Source: Pelagicoccus enzymogenes (GTDB lineage: Bacteria; Verrucomicrobiota; Verrucomicrobiia; Opitutales; Opitutaceae). Taken from it: a stretch of 64,000 nucleotides of DNA. Positions 34,080 to 42,428 of this stretch are shown here, piece after piece. The notes beneath the pieces are model-generated. The model did not search any database, was not told the origin of the DNA, and saw nothing but the letters and a program-made list of their open reading frames with translations. Made by a program: the position numbers and the translations under genes. The stretch spans positions 372,001 through 436,000 of the forward strand of contig NZ_JACYFG010000036.1 in assembly GCF_014803405.1 (NCBI RefSeq), in the 5' to 3' direction. How positions within the stretch are numbered: position 1 is the first letter of the stretch; the number at the start of each line of letters is the position of its first letter.

Positions 34080-35620
34080 CGCGCCAATCCGATCTCGTTA
34101 GCGTTCAAGGCTTGCGGTAGTTCGCCCATCACCGACTCTACGACGCGACTTGCGATCTCGAAAAACGGCAGGGGAAAGTCCGGAAAAATGCCAAATATCA
34201 AGGCCAAGGTGGCCGTGATGCAGAGCGGCACCACCATCCACGGCGTAGCCTCCCCTTTCGGAAAGTGGGCGTCCGGCGCTGCGGGACGGAAAAAGCCGCG
34301 AATCACGATGGGGAAGAAATAGCCCGCGTTGAGCAAACCGCTCAGCAGGAACACTCCGAGCACGATTCCCTGCCCCGAGTCCAAGCTCCCCATACTCAGC
34401 CACCATTTGCTCAGGAAGCCGTACACCGGCGGAATCCCCGCCAGTCCCAAGGCTCCGATACCGAAAGCGGCAAAGGTCCACGGCATGCGTCGCCCCAGCC
34501 CGTCGAGCTGCGAAATCTCCGTCTTGTGCGAGTGGACGATAATCGCGCCCGCGCAGAAGAAGAGCGTGATCTTCATCACGGCATGGGCCGAGAGGTGCAT
34601 CAAGCTACCGGTCAATGCGGCCGGCGAAGCGAGCGCGGCGCCCATCACGATGTAGGACAAGTGCCCAACCGTTGAATACGCGAGCCGCTTCTTCAAGTTG
34701 TCCTGACGCAAGGCGATCGTCGACGCGAGGAGGATCGTCGCTCCCGCGAAGATAGCCAGCAGCACGTCAAGGCCATGCTCTCGCATCATCTCGGGACCAA
34801 AAACGAAACCGGTCACGCGCAGCACGCCAAAGGCGCCTGACTTTACCACCGCCACCGCGTGCAGCAAGGCGCTCACCGGCGTCGGAGCCACCATGGCAGC
34901 CGGTAACCAGCTGTGCAGCGGCATCACGCCGGCCTTCACGCCCACGCCTACCATGAAGAGCAGAAAGAGCAGCTTGAGCTCCCCTTCGCCGAAAGCGCCT
35001 TCGGGAATGAAGCCTCCCGCGATGAAACTGACTTCGCCAACCCGGACGTTAATCCAGACCGCTGCTGCCAAGAACAGCAAGCCGGCCGTCAGGGCGTAGC
35101 CGAGGTACATGCGACCGGAACGCAAGGCGTCGGGCGATTCCTTGTGCACCACCAAGGGGTAAGTGGCCAAGGTGAGCAGCTCGTAGAAAATCAGGAAGGT
35201 GATCAGGTTGTCCGAGAACGCGATGCCCAAGGTCGCCGACAAGCTCAGCGCGAAACTGCAGAAAAAGCGGGTCTGCTTCTTCTCGTGATGCCCGCGCATG
35301 TAGCCGAGGGCGTAGGCCGTGGTCACGATCCAGAGCCCCGACGCCACCAAGGCGAAGAGCACGCCCAGCGGATCCGCCACCAAGCTGAAGCTAATGCCAG
35401 GTGCGATCTCGAGCAAAGTGATCCCTACCGACTCCCCTCGCAAGGCGCCAGGCACCAGCGAGAGAACCAAGGCGAACTTGATACCCGCCGCCAAGAAGCT
35501 CCACGATTCGCGGAGGTTCGGCATACGGGAACTGAAGAGGATGGCCGGTATCGCCGCCATGGATACGAGGACGGCGAACAGGGGAACCATTGAAGATTGG
35601 AAAAGTGCGTCAGTCGTCAT
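34076..35620 (-). CDS. Antiporter-like proton-translocating subunit (MrpD/NuoM-like)
   Basis: 514 residues, about 14 membrane helices. It has the TM5 Glu (Glu147 in IFYELLTLA) and the TM7 Lys (Lys229 in GVGVKAGVMPLHSWLP), so the proton-path residues of the family are intact. AYSTVGHLSYIVMG and the GIPPVYGFLSKW segment are typical of MrpD/NuoM/NuoN. Second of three antiporter-like subunits in the operon, 4 nt after the preceding one. Confidence 0.88.
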   Translation of the reverse strand: MTTDALFQSSMVPLFAVLVSMAAIPAILFSSRMPNLRESWSFLAAGIKFALVLSLVPGALRGESVGITLLEIAPGISFSLVADPLGVLFALVASGLWIVTTAYALGYMRGHHEKKQTRFFCSFALSLSATLGIAFSDNLITFLIFYELLTLATYPLVVHKESPDALRSGRMYLGYALTAGLLFLAAAVWINVRVGEVSFIAGGFIPEGAFGEGELKLLFLLFMVGVGVKAGVMPLHSWLPAAMVAPTPVSALLHAVAVVKSGAFGVLRVTGFVFGPEMMREHGLDVLLAIFAGATILLASTIALRQDNLKKRLAYSTVGHLSYIVMGAALASPAALTGSLMHLSAHAVMKITLFFCAGAIIVHSHKTEISQLDGLGRRMPWTFAAFGIGALGLAGIPPVYGFLSKWWLSMGSLDSGQGIVLGVFLLSGLLNAGYFFPIVIRGFFRPAAPDAHFPKGEATPWMVVPLCITATLALIFGIFPDFPLPFFEIASRVVESVMGELPQALNANEIGLAR

Positions 35621-35624
35621 GGGA

Positions 35625-37106
35625 TCAGAATCCGGGCAACATTGGGCTAATGAATTTCGAAACGATGAAGACGTTGCCGAAACCGAGAACGAGGAGGGAC
35701 AAGGCTAGGACCAAAGTCGATAGTCCCATCGCGAATGGCAGACGAGCGCCCTTCGGGGCTTTCTCCTCTCCCTCGTCCTTCCCGAGATAGAGTCGCTCCA
35801 GCACCCGGAAAAAGTAGACCGCATTGAGCAAGCTGCTGACGATGATTACCACCACCAGAATCCAGCTTCCCTGCTCGTAGCTACCGAGCAGCAGATACCA
35901 CTTGCTGAAGAAGCCAGCCGTCGGAGGCAGACCGATCATGGAAATCGCCGCCAGCGCGAAGCAAGCGCAGGTCAAAGGCATCTTCCGGCGCAAAGCGGCG
36001 TTGAAGCCCTTGATGGAAGTTCCCTCCCCTTGTCGCTCGAGATTGGCCGTCACCAGGAAGAGACAGGCCTTCATCACCGCGTGGTTGATCACGTGCAACA
36101 CCGCTCCGATGTAGCCGTTGGGAGTCGCCAAACCGAAACCGACCGCGATGTATCCAATTTGCGCTACGCTACTGTAAGCCAGCATGCGCTTGATGTTGTC
36201 CTGGGCGATCGCCATGATGGAGCCCCAGATGATACCAACCGCGCCGAGAGCGAGAACGATGTCGAAGATCCGCAAGTCTGCCAGCAAAGCTTCGTATGGC
36301 AGCACCTCGTAGCCTAAGCGCAGCACCGCGTAAGCCGCGACTTTCGTTCCTAGGGGCGCGACCAATGCCGTGCTAGTGGCAGGCGCATTGGTGTAGACGT
36401 CCGGCAGCCAATAGTGCAGCGGCAGCAGAGCCATCTTGATACCCAAGCCGGTAAAAATGAACACTACCGCCAGCGTGGTCGCTGGACCGAGCCCCTGCTC
36501 CTGCAGGATCGCAGCGACGTCCACCATGTTCAAGGAACCGGTCTTCGCTAGGAGCAGCCCGATTCCGATCAGGTAGAAAGACGCACCAATGGTGCCGATG
36601 ATCAGATAGCGGAAGGAGGACAGCGCCGCTTTGGCGCTCCCGCAGCCCAGAACGGCGTAGCCCGCCAAGGCGCTGATCTCTAGGAAAACGTAGAGATTGA
36701 ACAAGTCGCCCGTCCCTACGATGCCGCTGAAACCGGCCAGCAAAAGCAACGAGGACGCGTAATAGGTCATGGTGTTGCCCGCGCCGCAGTCTCTTACAAC
36801 CGATTCGCGAGAGTGCAGCAGCACGAAGGCCGAAACCGCTCCGATCGCGAAGGTGAAGAAACAGGACAAAGGATCCGCCACCAGCTCGATGCCGACCGGA
36901 GGCGCCCAGTTGCCCATTGAGTAATGGATCGCCCCAGTGCTGGAAGTCAGCCAAAGCCCATAAGCGCCGAGAGCGGCTACGATCAGGCTGGTCAACCAAG
37001 CCAGCGTCCACGGCAAATCACGCCCCAACTTGCTCGCAAGCGGCATCAAAAGCGCCACGAACAAATACAAAAGAATCGGCAAAGCCGGCAAATGCTCCGC
37101 AATCAT
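35625..37106 (-). CDS. mnhD: Na+/H+ antiporter subunit D (MrpD/MnhD)
   Basis: 493 residues, the length of canonical MrpD. The TM5 Glu143 (YVFLEISALAGYAVLG) and TM7 Lys224 (GLGIKMALLPLHYWLPDVY) are present, followed by NAPATSTALVAP, a MrpD-type sequence. AYSSVAQIGYI and the GLPPTAGFFSKW segment also fit. It overlaps the MrpC gene by 4 nt, the usual C-D order. Confidence 0.92.
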   Translation of the reverse strand: MIAEHLPALPILLYLFVALLMPLASKLGRDLPWTLAWLTSLIVAALGAYGLWLTSSTGAIHYSMGNWAPPVGIELVADPLSCFFTFAIGAVSAFVLLHSRESVVRDCGAGNTMTYYASSLLLLAGFSGIVGTGDLFNLYVFLEISALAGYAVLGCGSAKAALSSFRYLIIGTIGASFYLIGIGLLLAKTGSLNMVDVAAILQEQGLGPATTLAVVFIFTGLGIKMALLPLHYWLPDVYTNAPATSTALVAPLGTKVAAYAVLRLGYEVLPYEALLADLRIFDIVLALGAVGIIWGSIMAIAQDNIKRMLAYSSVAQIGYIAVGFGLATPNGYIGAVLHVINHAVMKACLFLVTANLERQGEGTSIKGFNAALRRKMPLTCACFALAAISMIGLPPTAGFFSKWYLLLGSYEQGSWILVVVIIVSSLLNAVYFFRVLERLYLGKDEGEEKAPKGARLPFAMGLSTLVLALSLLVLGFGNVFIVSKFISPMLPGF

Positions 37107-37474
37107 TTCGAAGCCTCCCTTCGGATATCATCCTCGTCCAAGCTGCCGTAGGCGCCGTAGACACGGATCAAGAGTGAAAGCGCCACGCCCACAGTCGCCA
37201 CGCCCACCACGATCGCCGTCAGCATGAGGGCGTGAGGCAATGGATTGATGTAAGCGTCCGCCTGATCGAGAGGAAGCGCCTCATCCTTCACCGGAACCGT
37301 GCCGCCCGTCTTGTAGGCAGTCTGGATGAAAAACAGGATTATAGCCGCTTGGAAGATGGTCATCCCGATCACCTTCTTCACGTAGTTGCGCTTGAGCAGC
37401 ATCCCGTACAAGCCCACCGTCAAAAGCAGGAAGCACAGGATGTACGCCGAGTAGTTGCTGAAAAAGTCGCTCAT
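37103..37474 (-). CDS. mnhC: Na+/H+ antiporter subunit C (MrpC/MnhC, NuoK-like)
   Basis: 123 residues, three membrane helices, NuoK-like fold (LLTVGLYGMLLKRNYVKKVIG; ALMLTAIVVGVATVGVALSL). The insert between helices 2 and 3 (GGTVPVKDEALPLDQADAYINPLPHA) is typical of MrpC. Overlaps its neighbours by 4 nt on both sides. Confidence 0.92.
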   Translation of the reverse strand: MSDFFSNYSAYILCFLLLTVGLYGMLLKRNYVKKVIGMTIFQAAIILFFIQTAYKTGGTVPVKDEALPLDQADAYINPLPHALMLTAIVVGVATVGVALSLLIRVYGAYGSLDEDDIRREASK

Positions 37475-37914
37475 CCTTCGCTCTTATCGTCCTCCGTCAA
37501 AACGTCGAAAATCGCCACCAGCACCGTCATCACCGCTAAGGCCACGCCCAGCTCGATTACTAGAATTCCCCAATAGTGAAGACTGACCGCGGACAAGCCC
37601 ATGGCCGGCAAGGCGTCGTACTGCAGGAACTTGCCTCCGTTCAAGAGCGCCAAGAGGCCCACCCCGCCGAAAATCCAAGCACCCAGCGAACCGAGTCCCA
37701 TGGTGGCGCCTGAGGCGAGCTCCTTCTGGCTCGCGCTGCGGCCCTCGCCGATACGCAGCAAAATCACTGCCGCCGCCAATAGCGCTCCCCCTTGGAAGCC
37801 TCCGCCCGGGCTGTAGTGCCCGTGGAAGATGACGTACAAGGCAAAAACTTGAATCAAGCGCGACATGTAGCGGCATGCGAGCCGCACGATAGGACTGACG
37901 TCTACCCCCTTCAT
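37471..37914 (-). CDS. mnhB: Na+/H+ antiporter subunit B (MrpB/MnhB)
   Basis: 147 residues from the start at 37914 (MKGVDVSPIVRLACRYM). An earlier in-frame start at 37947 would overlap the upstream gene by 37 nt, whereas 37914 gives the 4-nt ATGA overlap used throughout this operon. MrpB signatures: FALYVIFHGHYSPGGGFQGG and AAAVILLRIGEG. Four membrane helices. Confidence 0.92.
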   Translation of the reverse strand: MKGVDVSPIVRLACRYMSRLIQVFALYVIFHGHYSPGGGFQGGALLAAAVILLRIGEGRSASQKELASGATMGLGSLGAWIFGGVGLLALLNGGKFLQYDALPAMGLSAVSLHYWGILVIELGVALAVMTVLVAIFDVLTEDDKSEG

Positions 37915-38210
37915 GATTCGCGCCTCCCGCGTAGGATGAGCAAGCAAGCGATACCCGCAGCGAAAACGACCACCGTCTCTCCGAAGGTATCGAAGCCACG
38001 ATAGTCGGCGAGCACCACCGTCACGATGTTGTCCGTACCGGCGTCTTTATACGAATTTTGGATGTAGTGCGTTCCGGCCGTCGGGCTTCCCACTTCGCTT
38101 TGCTCGCGGTGCAAGGGCACGTCCAAGTCCCCGCGTGGCGGCAGGTCGCGAACGACCGATACCATGGAGATGAAAAATCCAGCCAAGATTAGAAACTGTA
38201 GCGCTTTCAA
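37911..38210 (-). CDS. MbhE/MrpA C-terminal-like subunit
   Basis: 99 residues, two membrane helices flanking a hydrophilic loop. The sequence GTHYIQNSYKDAGTDNIVTV then VLADYRGFDTFGETVVVF matches the C-terminal end of MrpA and the separate MbhE subunit of membrane-bound hydrogenases. Here it is an independent gene, so MrpA is split. 4-nt overlaps on both sides. Confidence 0.85.
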   Translation of the reverse strand: MKALQFLILAGFFISMVSVVRDLPPRGDLDVPLHREQSEVGSPTAGTHYIQNSYKDAGTDNIVTVVLADYRGFDTFGETVVVFAAGIACLLILRGRRES

Positions 38211-38452
38211 TCCTCGGTCCTCCGTGTGGTTCGCAATATCATCGCAATGAAGTAAACTCCGAGCACGCCCGCTCCCACGACCGCTTCGGTGAAGCCCACG
38301 TCGACAGCTCCCATCTCTATGAAAAGAACCGCGATCACAAAGCTGAATACAGAAGTGGTCACCGCCGCCGCGAGCAGATCCTTCACGTTGATCGCGATCA
38401 AGGCCGCAATCACCAGAAACGAGTACAACAGCAACTCGATATAGTTATTCAT
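38207..38452 (-). CDS. MbhD-like subunit (DUF4040; MrpA C-terminal part)
   Basis: 81 residues, three short membrane helices (FLVIAALIAINVKDLLAAAV; FVIAVLFIEMGAVDVGFTEA; VVGAGVLGVYFIAMI). It corresponds to the MbhD/DUF4040 portion of MrpA, related to NuoJ. Coupled by 4-nt overlaps with the mnhG-like gene before it and the MbhE-like gene after it. Confidence 0.85.
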   Translation of the reverse strand: MNNYIELLLYSFLVIAALIAINVKDLLAAAVTTSVFSFVIAVLFIEMGAVDVGFTEAVVGAGVLGVYFIAMILRTTRRTED

Positions 38453-38787
38453 TCGCTACCCTCCTTACGTTCGGCAGGTGTCTGGTCTTCCGCGCTCCAC
38501 GGCTTCAATCCGCTCTTCCACGCCGCGCGTCCCAAGGCGTGCGCCGCAACGGGATTCGTCAACATGAGGAAAAAGGCGATGAGCAACACCTTGCCCGCAT
38601 CCAGCGTCACACCGCTGATGACGGCGACGCCGATCACAGCAATAATCACGCCCACGGTGTCCACCTTGCTGGCAGCGTGCGTACGGGCGAAAAAGTCCGG
38701 CAGACGAACCAAGCCGATACTACCTACCAACATTCCCAGGAGACCGATAAAAATCAGTACGACCCCGACGATATCGCTCACATCCAT
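38449..38787 (-). CDS. mnhG: Na+/H+ antiporter subunit G (MrpG/MnhG)
   Basis: 112 residues, three membrane helices. MrpG signature: IGLVRLPDFFARTHAASKVDT followed by GVIIAVIGVAV and LMLTNPVAAHALGRAA. The last 20 residues are charged. Shares one nucleotide with the preceding mnhF-like gene. Confidence 0.92.
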   Translation of the reverse strand: MDVSDIVGVVLIFIGLLGMLVGSIGLVRLPDFFARTHAASKVDTVGVIIAVIGVAVISGVTLDAGKVLLIAFFLMLTNPVAAHALGRAAWKSGLKPWSAEDQTPAERKEGSE

Positions 38788-39056
38788 TACTCTTCCTCCT
38801 TCCGCAGGCGAAAGTACTCCGCCATGGCGATGCCGCCGATGAAATTCAAAATTGCGTAGCCCAAGGCGATGTCCACGAACATCGACAAACGGTCGTACAT
38901 GAGCCCCACCAACAAGATGAGCACGATCGCCTTGCCTCCGATCGCTCCAATCGAGAGCAAGCGGTCAAACACCGTCGGCCCCTTGATCAGGCGGTAAAAC
39001 GGGATCGCCGTCGCCACGATGAATAGCAAAATCATCACGTTCGCGATTGAGCTCAT
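38787..39056 (-). CDS. mnhF: Na+/H+ antiporter subunit F (MrpF/MnhF)
   Basis: 89 residues, three membrane helices. RLIKGPTVFDRLLSIGAIGGK and YDRLSMFVDIALGYAILNFIG are the MrpF signature segments. Start overlaps the mnhE stop by 4 nt. Confidence 0.92.
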   Translation of the reverse strand: MSSIANVMILLFIVATAIPFYRLIKGPTVFDRLLSIGAIGGKAIVLILLVGLMYDRLSMFVDIALGYAILNFIGGIAMAEYFRLRKEEE

Positions 39057-39616
39057 TGTCCTGCCTCCTTCTTTTCGAGAGGTATCCTCTCGACTGATAC
39101 ATTGGCCTCGCTCTCGCTCAATCTGGCTACCTTGCGAGCCATTTCTCCGTTGAGCACATCCTGCTCGGTGTTCTCGGTGAGCGCGTGAACCACTAGTTCG
39201 TCGCCTTCCATGTCAACCGTCAGCGTGCCAGGGGTCAGAGTAATCGAATTCGCGAACACCACCGAGTTCACCTGGCTCGGCATCGCGCAACGGACTCGAA
39301 ACATGCGCGGTTGCAAGCCCTCCTGCGGGCCGAGAATCTTTCGAGCCACGTACCAAGCCGACAAGACCATCTGCCACAAGAGCCAAAAGATGTAGATGAA
39401 GGAGGTAACGGGACGCAAGCCTCGCTCCCCTTCCTCGCGGAAGGCTGGCAAGCGGGATTGCAACCAGAACAACAGGGCAACCGTAGCGGCGCCGACGCCA
39501 AGATGGAACGCATCCAACTTACCGCTAAACAGTACCCAAAGTAAAAAGAGTCCCACAACAACGCCCAAAGGCATCTTGCTCCCTCTCGCGGCAGTTTTCT
39601 CAGTCCCTTTACTCAT
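39053..39616 (-). CDS. mnhE: Na+/H+ antiporter subunit E (MrpE/MnhE)
   Basis: 187 residues, the first gene of the operon. Two or three N-terminal membrane helices (about 15-35, 38-52, 65-85) precede a cytoplasmic domain of MrpE type (SITLTPGTLTVDMEGDELVV and HALTE). A basic N-terminal 14-residue stretch precedes the first helix. The upstream region to the divergent CPA2 antiporter is 434 nt and must hold the operon promoter. Confidence 0.9.
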   Translation of the reverse strand: MSKGTEKTAARGSKMPLGVVVGLFLLWVLFSGKLDAFHLGVGAATVALLFWLQSRLPAFREEGERGLRPVTSFIYIFWLLWQMVLSAWYVARKILGPQEGLQPRMFRVRCAMPSQVNSVVFANSITLTPGTLTVDMEGDELVVHALTENTEQDVLNGEMARKVARLSESEANVSVERIPLEKKEAGQ

Positions 39617-40050
39617 GTGGCGAGCGAATGTCTAACAGCGAAGGACCATGCCAGCGCCCTCGCGCCACGCCCTTCACTGCAAACTATCTGATGTCCCCTG
39701 TTCATTGTTTCACTTGGAAACGAGCACGCCTCGCAATGGCAGTGCACCGGTCCGGAAGGACCGCTTTTCTTTACCCCTACGTCTGCTTGTCAACCAAAAC
39801 AGACTCTTTTCGCTTCGAAAGCGTCAGAATAGAGAGAACGAAAGCTCGATAGCATCATACTGGAAAACAGCTTCCAGCCCGTCCTCGAGTGGTCCATCGA
39901 GCGCCCCTTGACCACAGGCGAGCCACCGCTCGAAGCAAGATCGCCCCGCCAACCCTACTTGGCCTCTTTTTTGCTCTATTGTCGCAAGCAAGGGTTTGCG
40001 CCAACATATACTCTCCCTAGGTTAAGCAAGTCGACCCAGACCTCCCATCC
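39617..40050. other. Divergent intergenic region between Mrp operon and CPA2 antiporter
   Basis: 434 nt without a supported gene. Reading frames here have implausible composition. It contains the nested hairpin-terminator element at 39675-39772, a GTCTG/CAGAC hairpin followed by TCTTTT (39781-39810), CGCTT/AAGCG at 39811-39823, TGGAA/TTCCA at 39861-39876, CTCGA/TCGAG near 39885-39902, and an 8-bp TTGtCGCAA/TTGCGcCAA hairpin near 39980-40004. It must include promoters in both directions; I could not place them. Confidence 0.5.
39675..39772 (+). ncRNA. Candidate small structured RNA with terminator
   Basis: On the plus strand CACTGC (39675-39680) pairs with GCAGTG (39739-39744). Directly inside, CATTG (39703-39707) pairs with CAATG (39734-39738), enclosing two abutting hairpins TTTC-acttg-GAAA (39708-39720) and CGAG-cacgc-CTCG (39721-39733). 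A GGAA-loop hairpin CGGTCC/GGACCG (39748-39763) with CTTTTCTTT follows as an intrinsic-terminator form. A 22-nt unpaired stretch (39681-39702) sits between the outer and inner helices. It is 278 nt upstream of the CPA2 antiporter start. It could be an independent sRNA or a terminating riboswitch-like leader. Confidence 0.4.
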
Positions 40051-42405
40051 ATGACACTTATCGAAACCTTCCCTCTCGCCGCCTCCGCCAACGCCTCGCC
40101 CATCCTCGCCGACCTCGCTTGGATCATGCTGGGAGCCGCCGTCGCCGCCTTGATCTGCGCCCGCATCAAGCTGCCTCCACTTCTTGGATACCTCTTCGCA
40201 GGCTTCTTTCTCGGACCAAACCTCGGCCTGTGGCCGCCTCTTGTAACCCTCTCCAACGTGCAGGACCTGAGCGAACTCGGCGTGGTCTTCCTCATGTTCT
40301 ACATCGGGCTCGAGTTTAACCTAGAAAAGGTACGCAAGGTTTTCGCGCCCGCTGGCACCGCCCTCGTGCTGCAAACCTTGTTGATGCTCTTTATCGGGCT
40401 GCAAGCGAGCGAGTGGCTCGGCCTCTCCACCATGGACGGTTGGTTCCTCGGCGGACTTCTCTCCATCAGCTCCTCCATGGTATCCGTAAAGCTGATGCGC
40501 GAGAACGGTTCCTTCAACCGCCAGCATGGCCAACAAGCGGTTGGCATCCTCGTTTTCGAAGATATCCTCGCCATCCTCTTGCTGGTGCTGCTCAACGGTA
40601 TGGCGGCTTCCGGCTCGTTCGACTACGCCAAGCTGGGAAAAACCGCCTTCTTCATCGGACTCTTCATCGTCGCCGTCTTCCTGATCGGGACCCTTGGATC
40701 GAAACGCCTCGTGCGCGTGCTGGAAAAACGCGGCACCACTGAAATGATTACCATGGCCACCCTTGGCCTCATTTTCGGGGTCAGCCTGATCGCCGAACAA
40801 TTCCAATTCTCCTGGGCTCTGGGCGGCTTCCTCGCCGGAGCCATCCTCCCCACCGCAGGCATCGGCCATCGCATCGAAAGCCTGACCGAACCGCTGCGCG
40901 ACTTGTTCTGCGCCCTTTTCTTCGTCACCGTCGGCATGCTCATCGAGCCAGCCGCCCTCTGGGAGAACGCACCCGCCATCCTCATCCTCTCCGCCGTAGT
41001 GGTCGTGGGCAAGTTCGCCGCCTGCTGGCTCGGGCTGTTCATCGCTGGACAACACGCGGACGTCGCCGGACGCGCCGCCATCATCAAGTCTCAAATCGGA
41101 GAATTCAGCTTCGTCATCACCGCGATCGGAGCCAAATACGGCGCGACCAGCCCCGAACTGCAGTCCATCGCTTCCGGCGTCGCCTTCGTCACTATCTTGC
41201 TCACCCCCTTCCTCATCAACAGCGAGGGCCCCATCCTGCGAGCCATCGAGCGGGCTGCTCCCAAGGCGCTAAAGGAGTTTACCCAGCTCTACGCCCAATG
41301 GCAGGACAATCTGGAACTGTCCTTTAACCGCAGCGTCCTGAATCTGGCTCGCGGACCGCTCATGCGGATCGTCCTCCACTTCCTCATCATCAACGCGATC
41401 ATCATCGGGGCCGCCATCGTATCCGCCCACGTAGCGAAACCCGACTTCGTCCCCATCAGCGACGAGCACTTCAGCCAAGCGCTCTTCCTCTCGTCCTTGC
41501 TGTTTAGTCTGCCCTTCTTCGTCGACACTGTCAGAAACTTCAACGTACTCGTCCTGCTCTTCTCCGACGCGGCCCTCAGCCAAAAGCTCTTCCAGCAATT
41601 CTCGAAAGGAGCCTTCCGCAACGTATTCAATGGGTTGATACTTCTGATCCTTCTGTTCGTCTATGGAACGGTATTCCTCATCGTGGCAGCGCCTTTCTTC
41701 CCCACCGGCGCCATCTTCTTCGTATTCGTGGGCGCAGCGCTCATTCTGAGCTTCACTTTTTGGAAACGGCTGGTGCACATGCACAACAACTGGGAAATGG
41801 CCTTCGTGGAATCGATGGAAAACGAAACTCGCAGCCAAATCGAGAAACGCATCGAGCACAACCTAACCCAATTGCAGAAGGAAAACCCATGGCAGGTGCA
41901 AGTCGAAGCGGTCGACATCCTCAAGACCTCCAAATGGACCGGCAAGGAGATCAAGGACATCGATCTGCGCCGCCAGACCGGCACCACCATCGCCGGAATC
42001 GAACGCGGCGGCTTCGATCTCACCGACATCCAGCCCTACTCCCGCATCTTTCCCCACGACAAGCTCTTCCTTCTGGGAGAACCTCAACAAATAGCCGCCG
42101 CTCGCATCTACTTGAACCAAGAGAAGGAAGGCGACGAAACAGCCCAATCCCCTTTCCGTTTCTCTAAGGAAATCGTTCCGCCCATGAGCACTTGGGACGG
42201 TCTGTCCATCAAGGACACTCGGCTCCGCTCCGAACATGGCGTCACCATCGTAGGCATTCAGCGGGCTGGACAACGTATCGTCAGCCCCAGTCCCGACGAG
42301 GTCCTCCACGTGGGCGACCTCCTGCTGATGATGGGCTGCGAAGACCGGCTCGCCAAAGTCAATCAGCTCCTTCTACTGGAGGAGGAAAGAGCGAGCGCTA
42401 GCTGA
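40051..42405 (+). CDS. CPA2-family cation:proton antiporter with two TrkA-C domains
   Basis: 784 residues. The N-terminal Na/H exchanger domain (about 20-400) has the CPA2 pattern LPPLLGYLFAGFFLGPNLG and LSELGVVFLMFYIGLEFN. About four more membrane helices (445-590) follow. The cytoplasmic C-terminus has two TrkA-C/RCK-C domains (about 625-695 and 712-780; WTGKEIKDIDLRRQTGTTI and WDGLSIKDTRLRSEHGVTI). No nucleotide-binding TrkA-N domain is seen. It would exchange K+ or Na+ for H+ at the inner membrane. It is divergent from the Mrp operon, suggesting joint pH or salt homeostasis. Confidence 0.9.
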   Translation: MTLIETFPLAASANASPILADLAWIMLGAAVAALICARIKLPPLLGYLFAGFFLGPNLGLWPPLVTLSNVQDLSELGVVFLMFYIGLEFNLEKVRKVFAPAGTALVLQTLLMLFIGLQASEWLGLSTMDGWFLGGLLSISSSMVSVKLMRENGSFNRQHGQQAVGILVFEDILAILLLVLLNGMAASGSFDYAKLGKTAFFIGLFIVAVFLIGTLGSKRLVRVLEKRGTTEMITMATLGLIFGVSLIAEQFQFSWALGGFLAGAILPTAGIGHRIESLTEPLRDLFCALFFVTVGMLIEPAALWENAPAILILSAVVVVGKFAACWLGLFIAGQHADVAGRAAIIKSQIGEFSFVITAIGAKYGATSPELQSIASGVAFVTILLTPFLINSEGPILRAIERAAPKALKEFTQLYAQWQDNLELSFNRSVLNLARGPLMRIVLHFLIINAIIIGAAIVSAHVAKPDFVPISDEHFSQALFLSSLLFSLPFFVDTVRNFNVLVLLFSDAALSQKLFQQFSKGAFRNVFNGLILLILLFVYGTVFLIVAAPFFPTGAIFFVFVGAALILSFTFWKRLVHMHNNWEMAFVESMENETRSQIEKRIEHNLTQLQKENPWQVQVEAVDILKTSKWTGKEIKDIDLRRQTGTTIAGIERGGFDLTDIQPYSRIFPHDKLFLLGEPQQIAAARIYLNQEKEGDETAQSPFRFSKEIVPPMSTWDGLSIKDTRLRSEHGVTIVGIQRAGQRIVSPSPDEVLHVGDLLLMMGCEDRLAKVNQLLLLEEERASAS

Positions 42406-42408
42406 TGC

Positions 42409-42428
42409 AGCGAGCGAAGCTGCTCGCT
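42409..42428. terminator. Hairpin between convergent genes
   Basis: AGCGAGC and GCTCGCT (7 bp) around a GAAGCT loop in the 23-nt gap between two convergent stop codons. No clear T-run follows in either direction, so bidirectional termination is only suggested. Confidence 0.4.

Noticed and set aside
39628-39852. 74-residue plus-strand frame in the divergent antiporter gap
   Set aside because: It runs through the hairpin junction and terminator and has no protein-like pattern.
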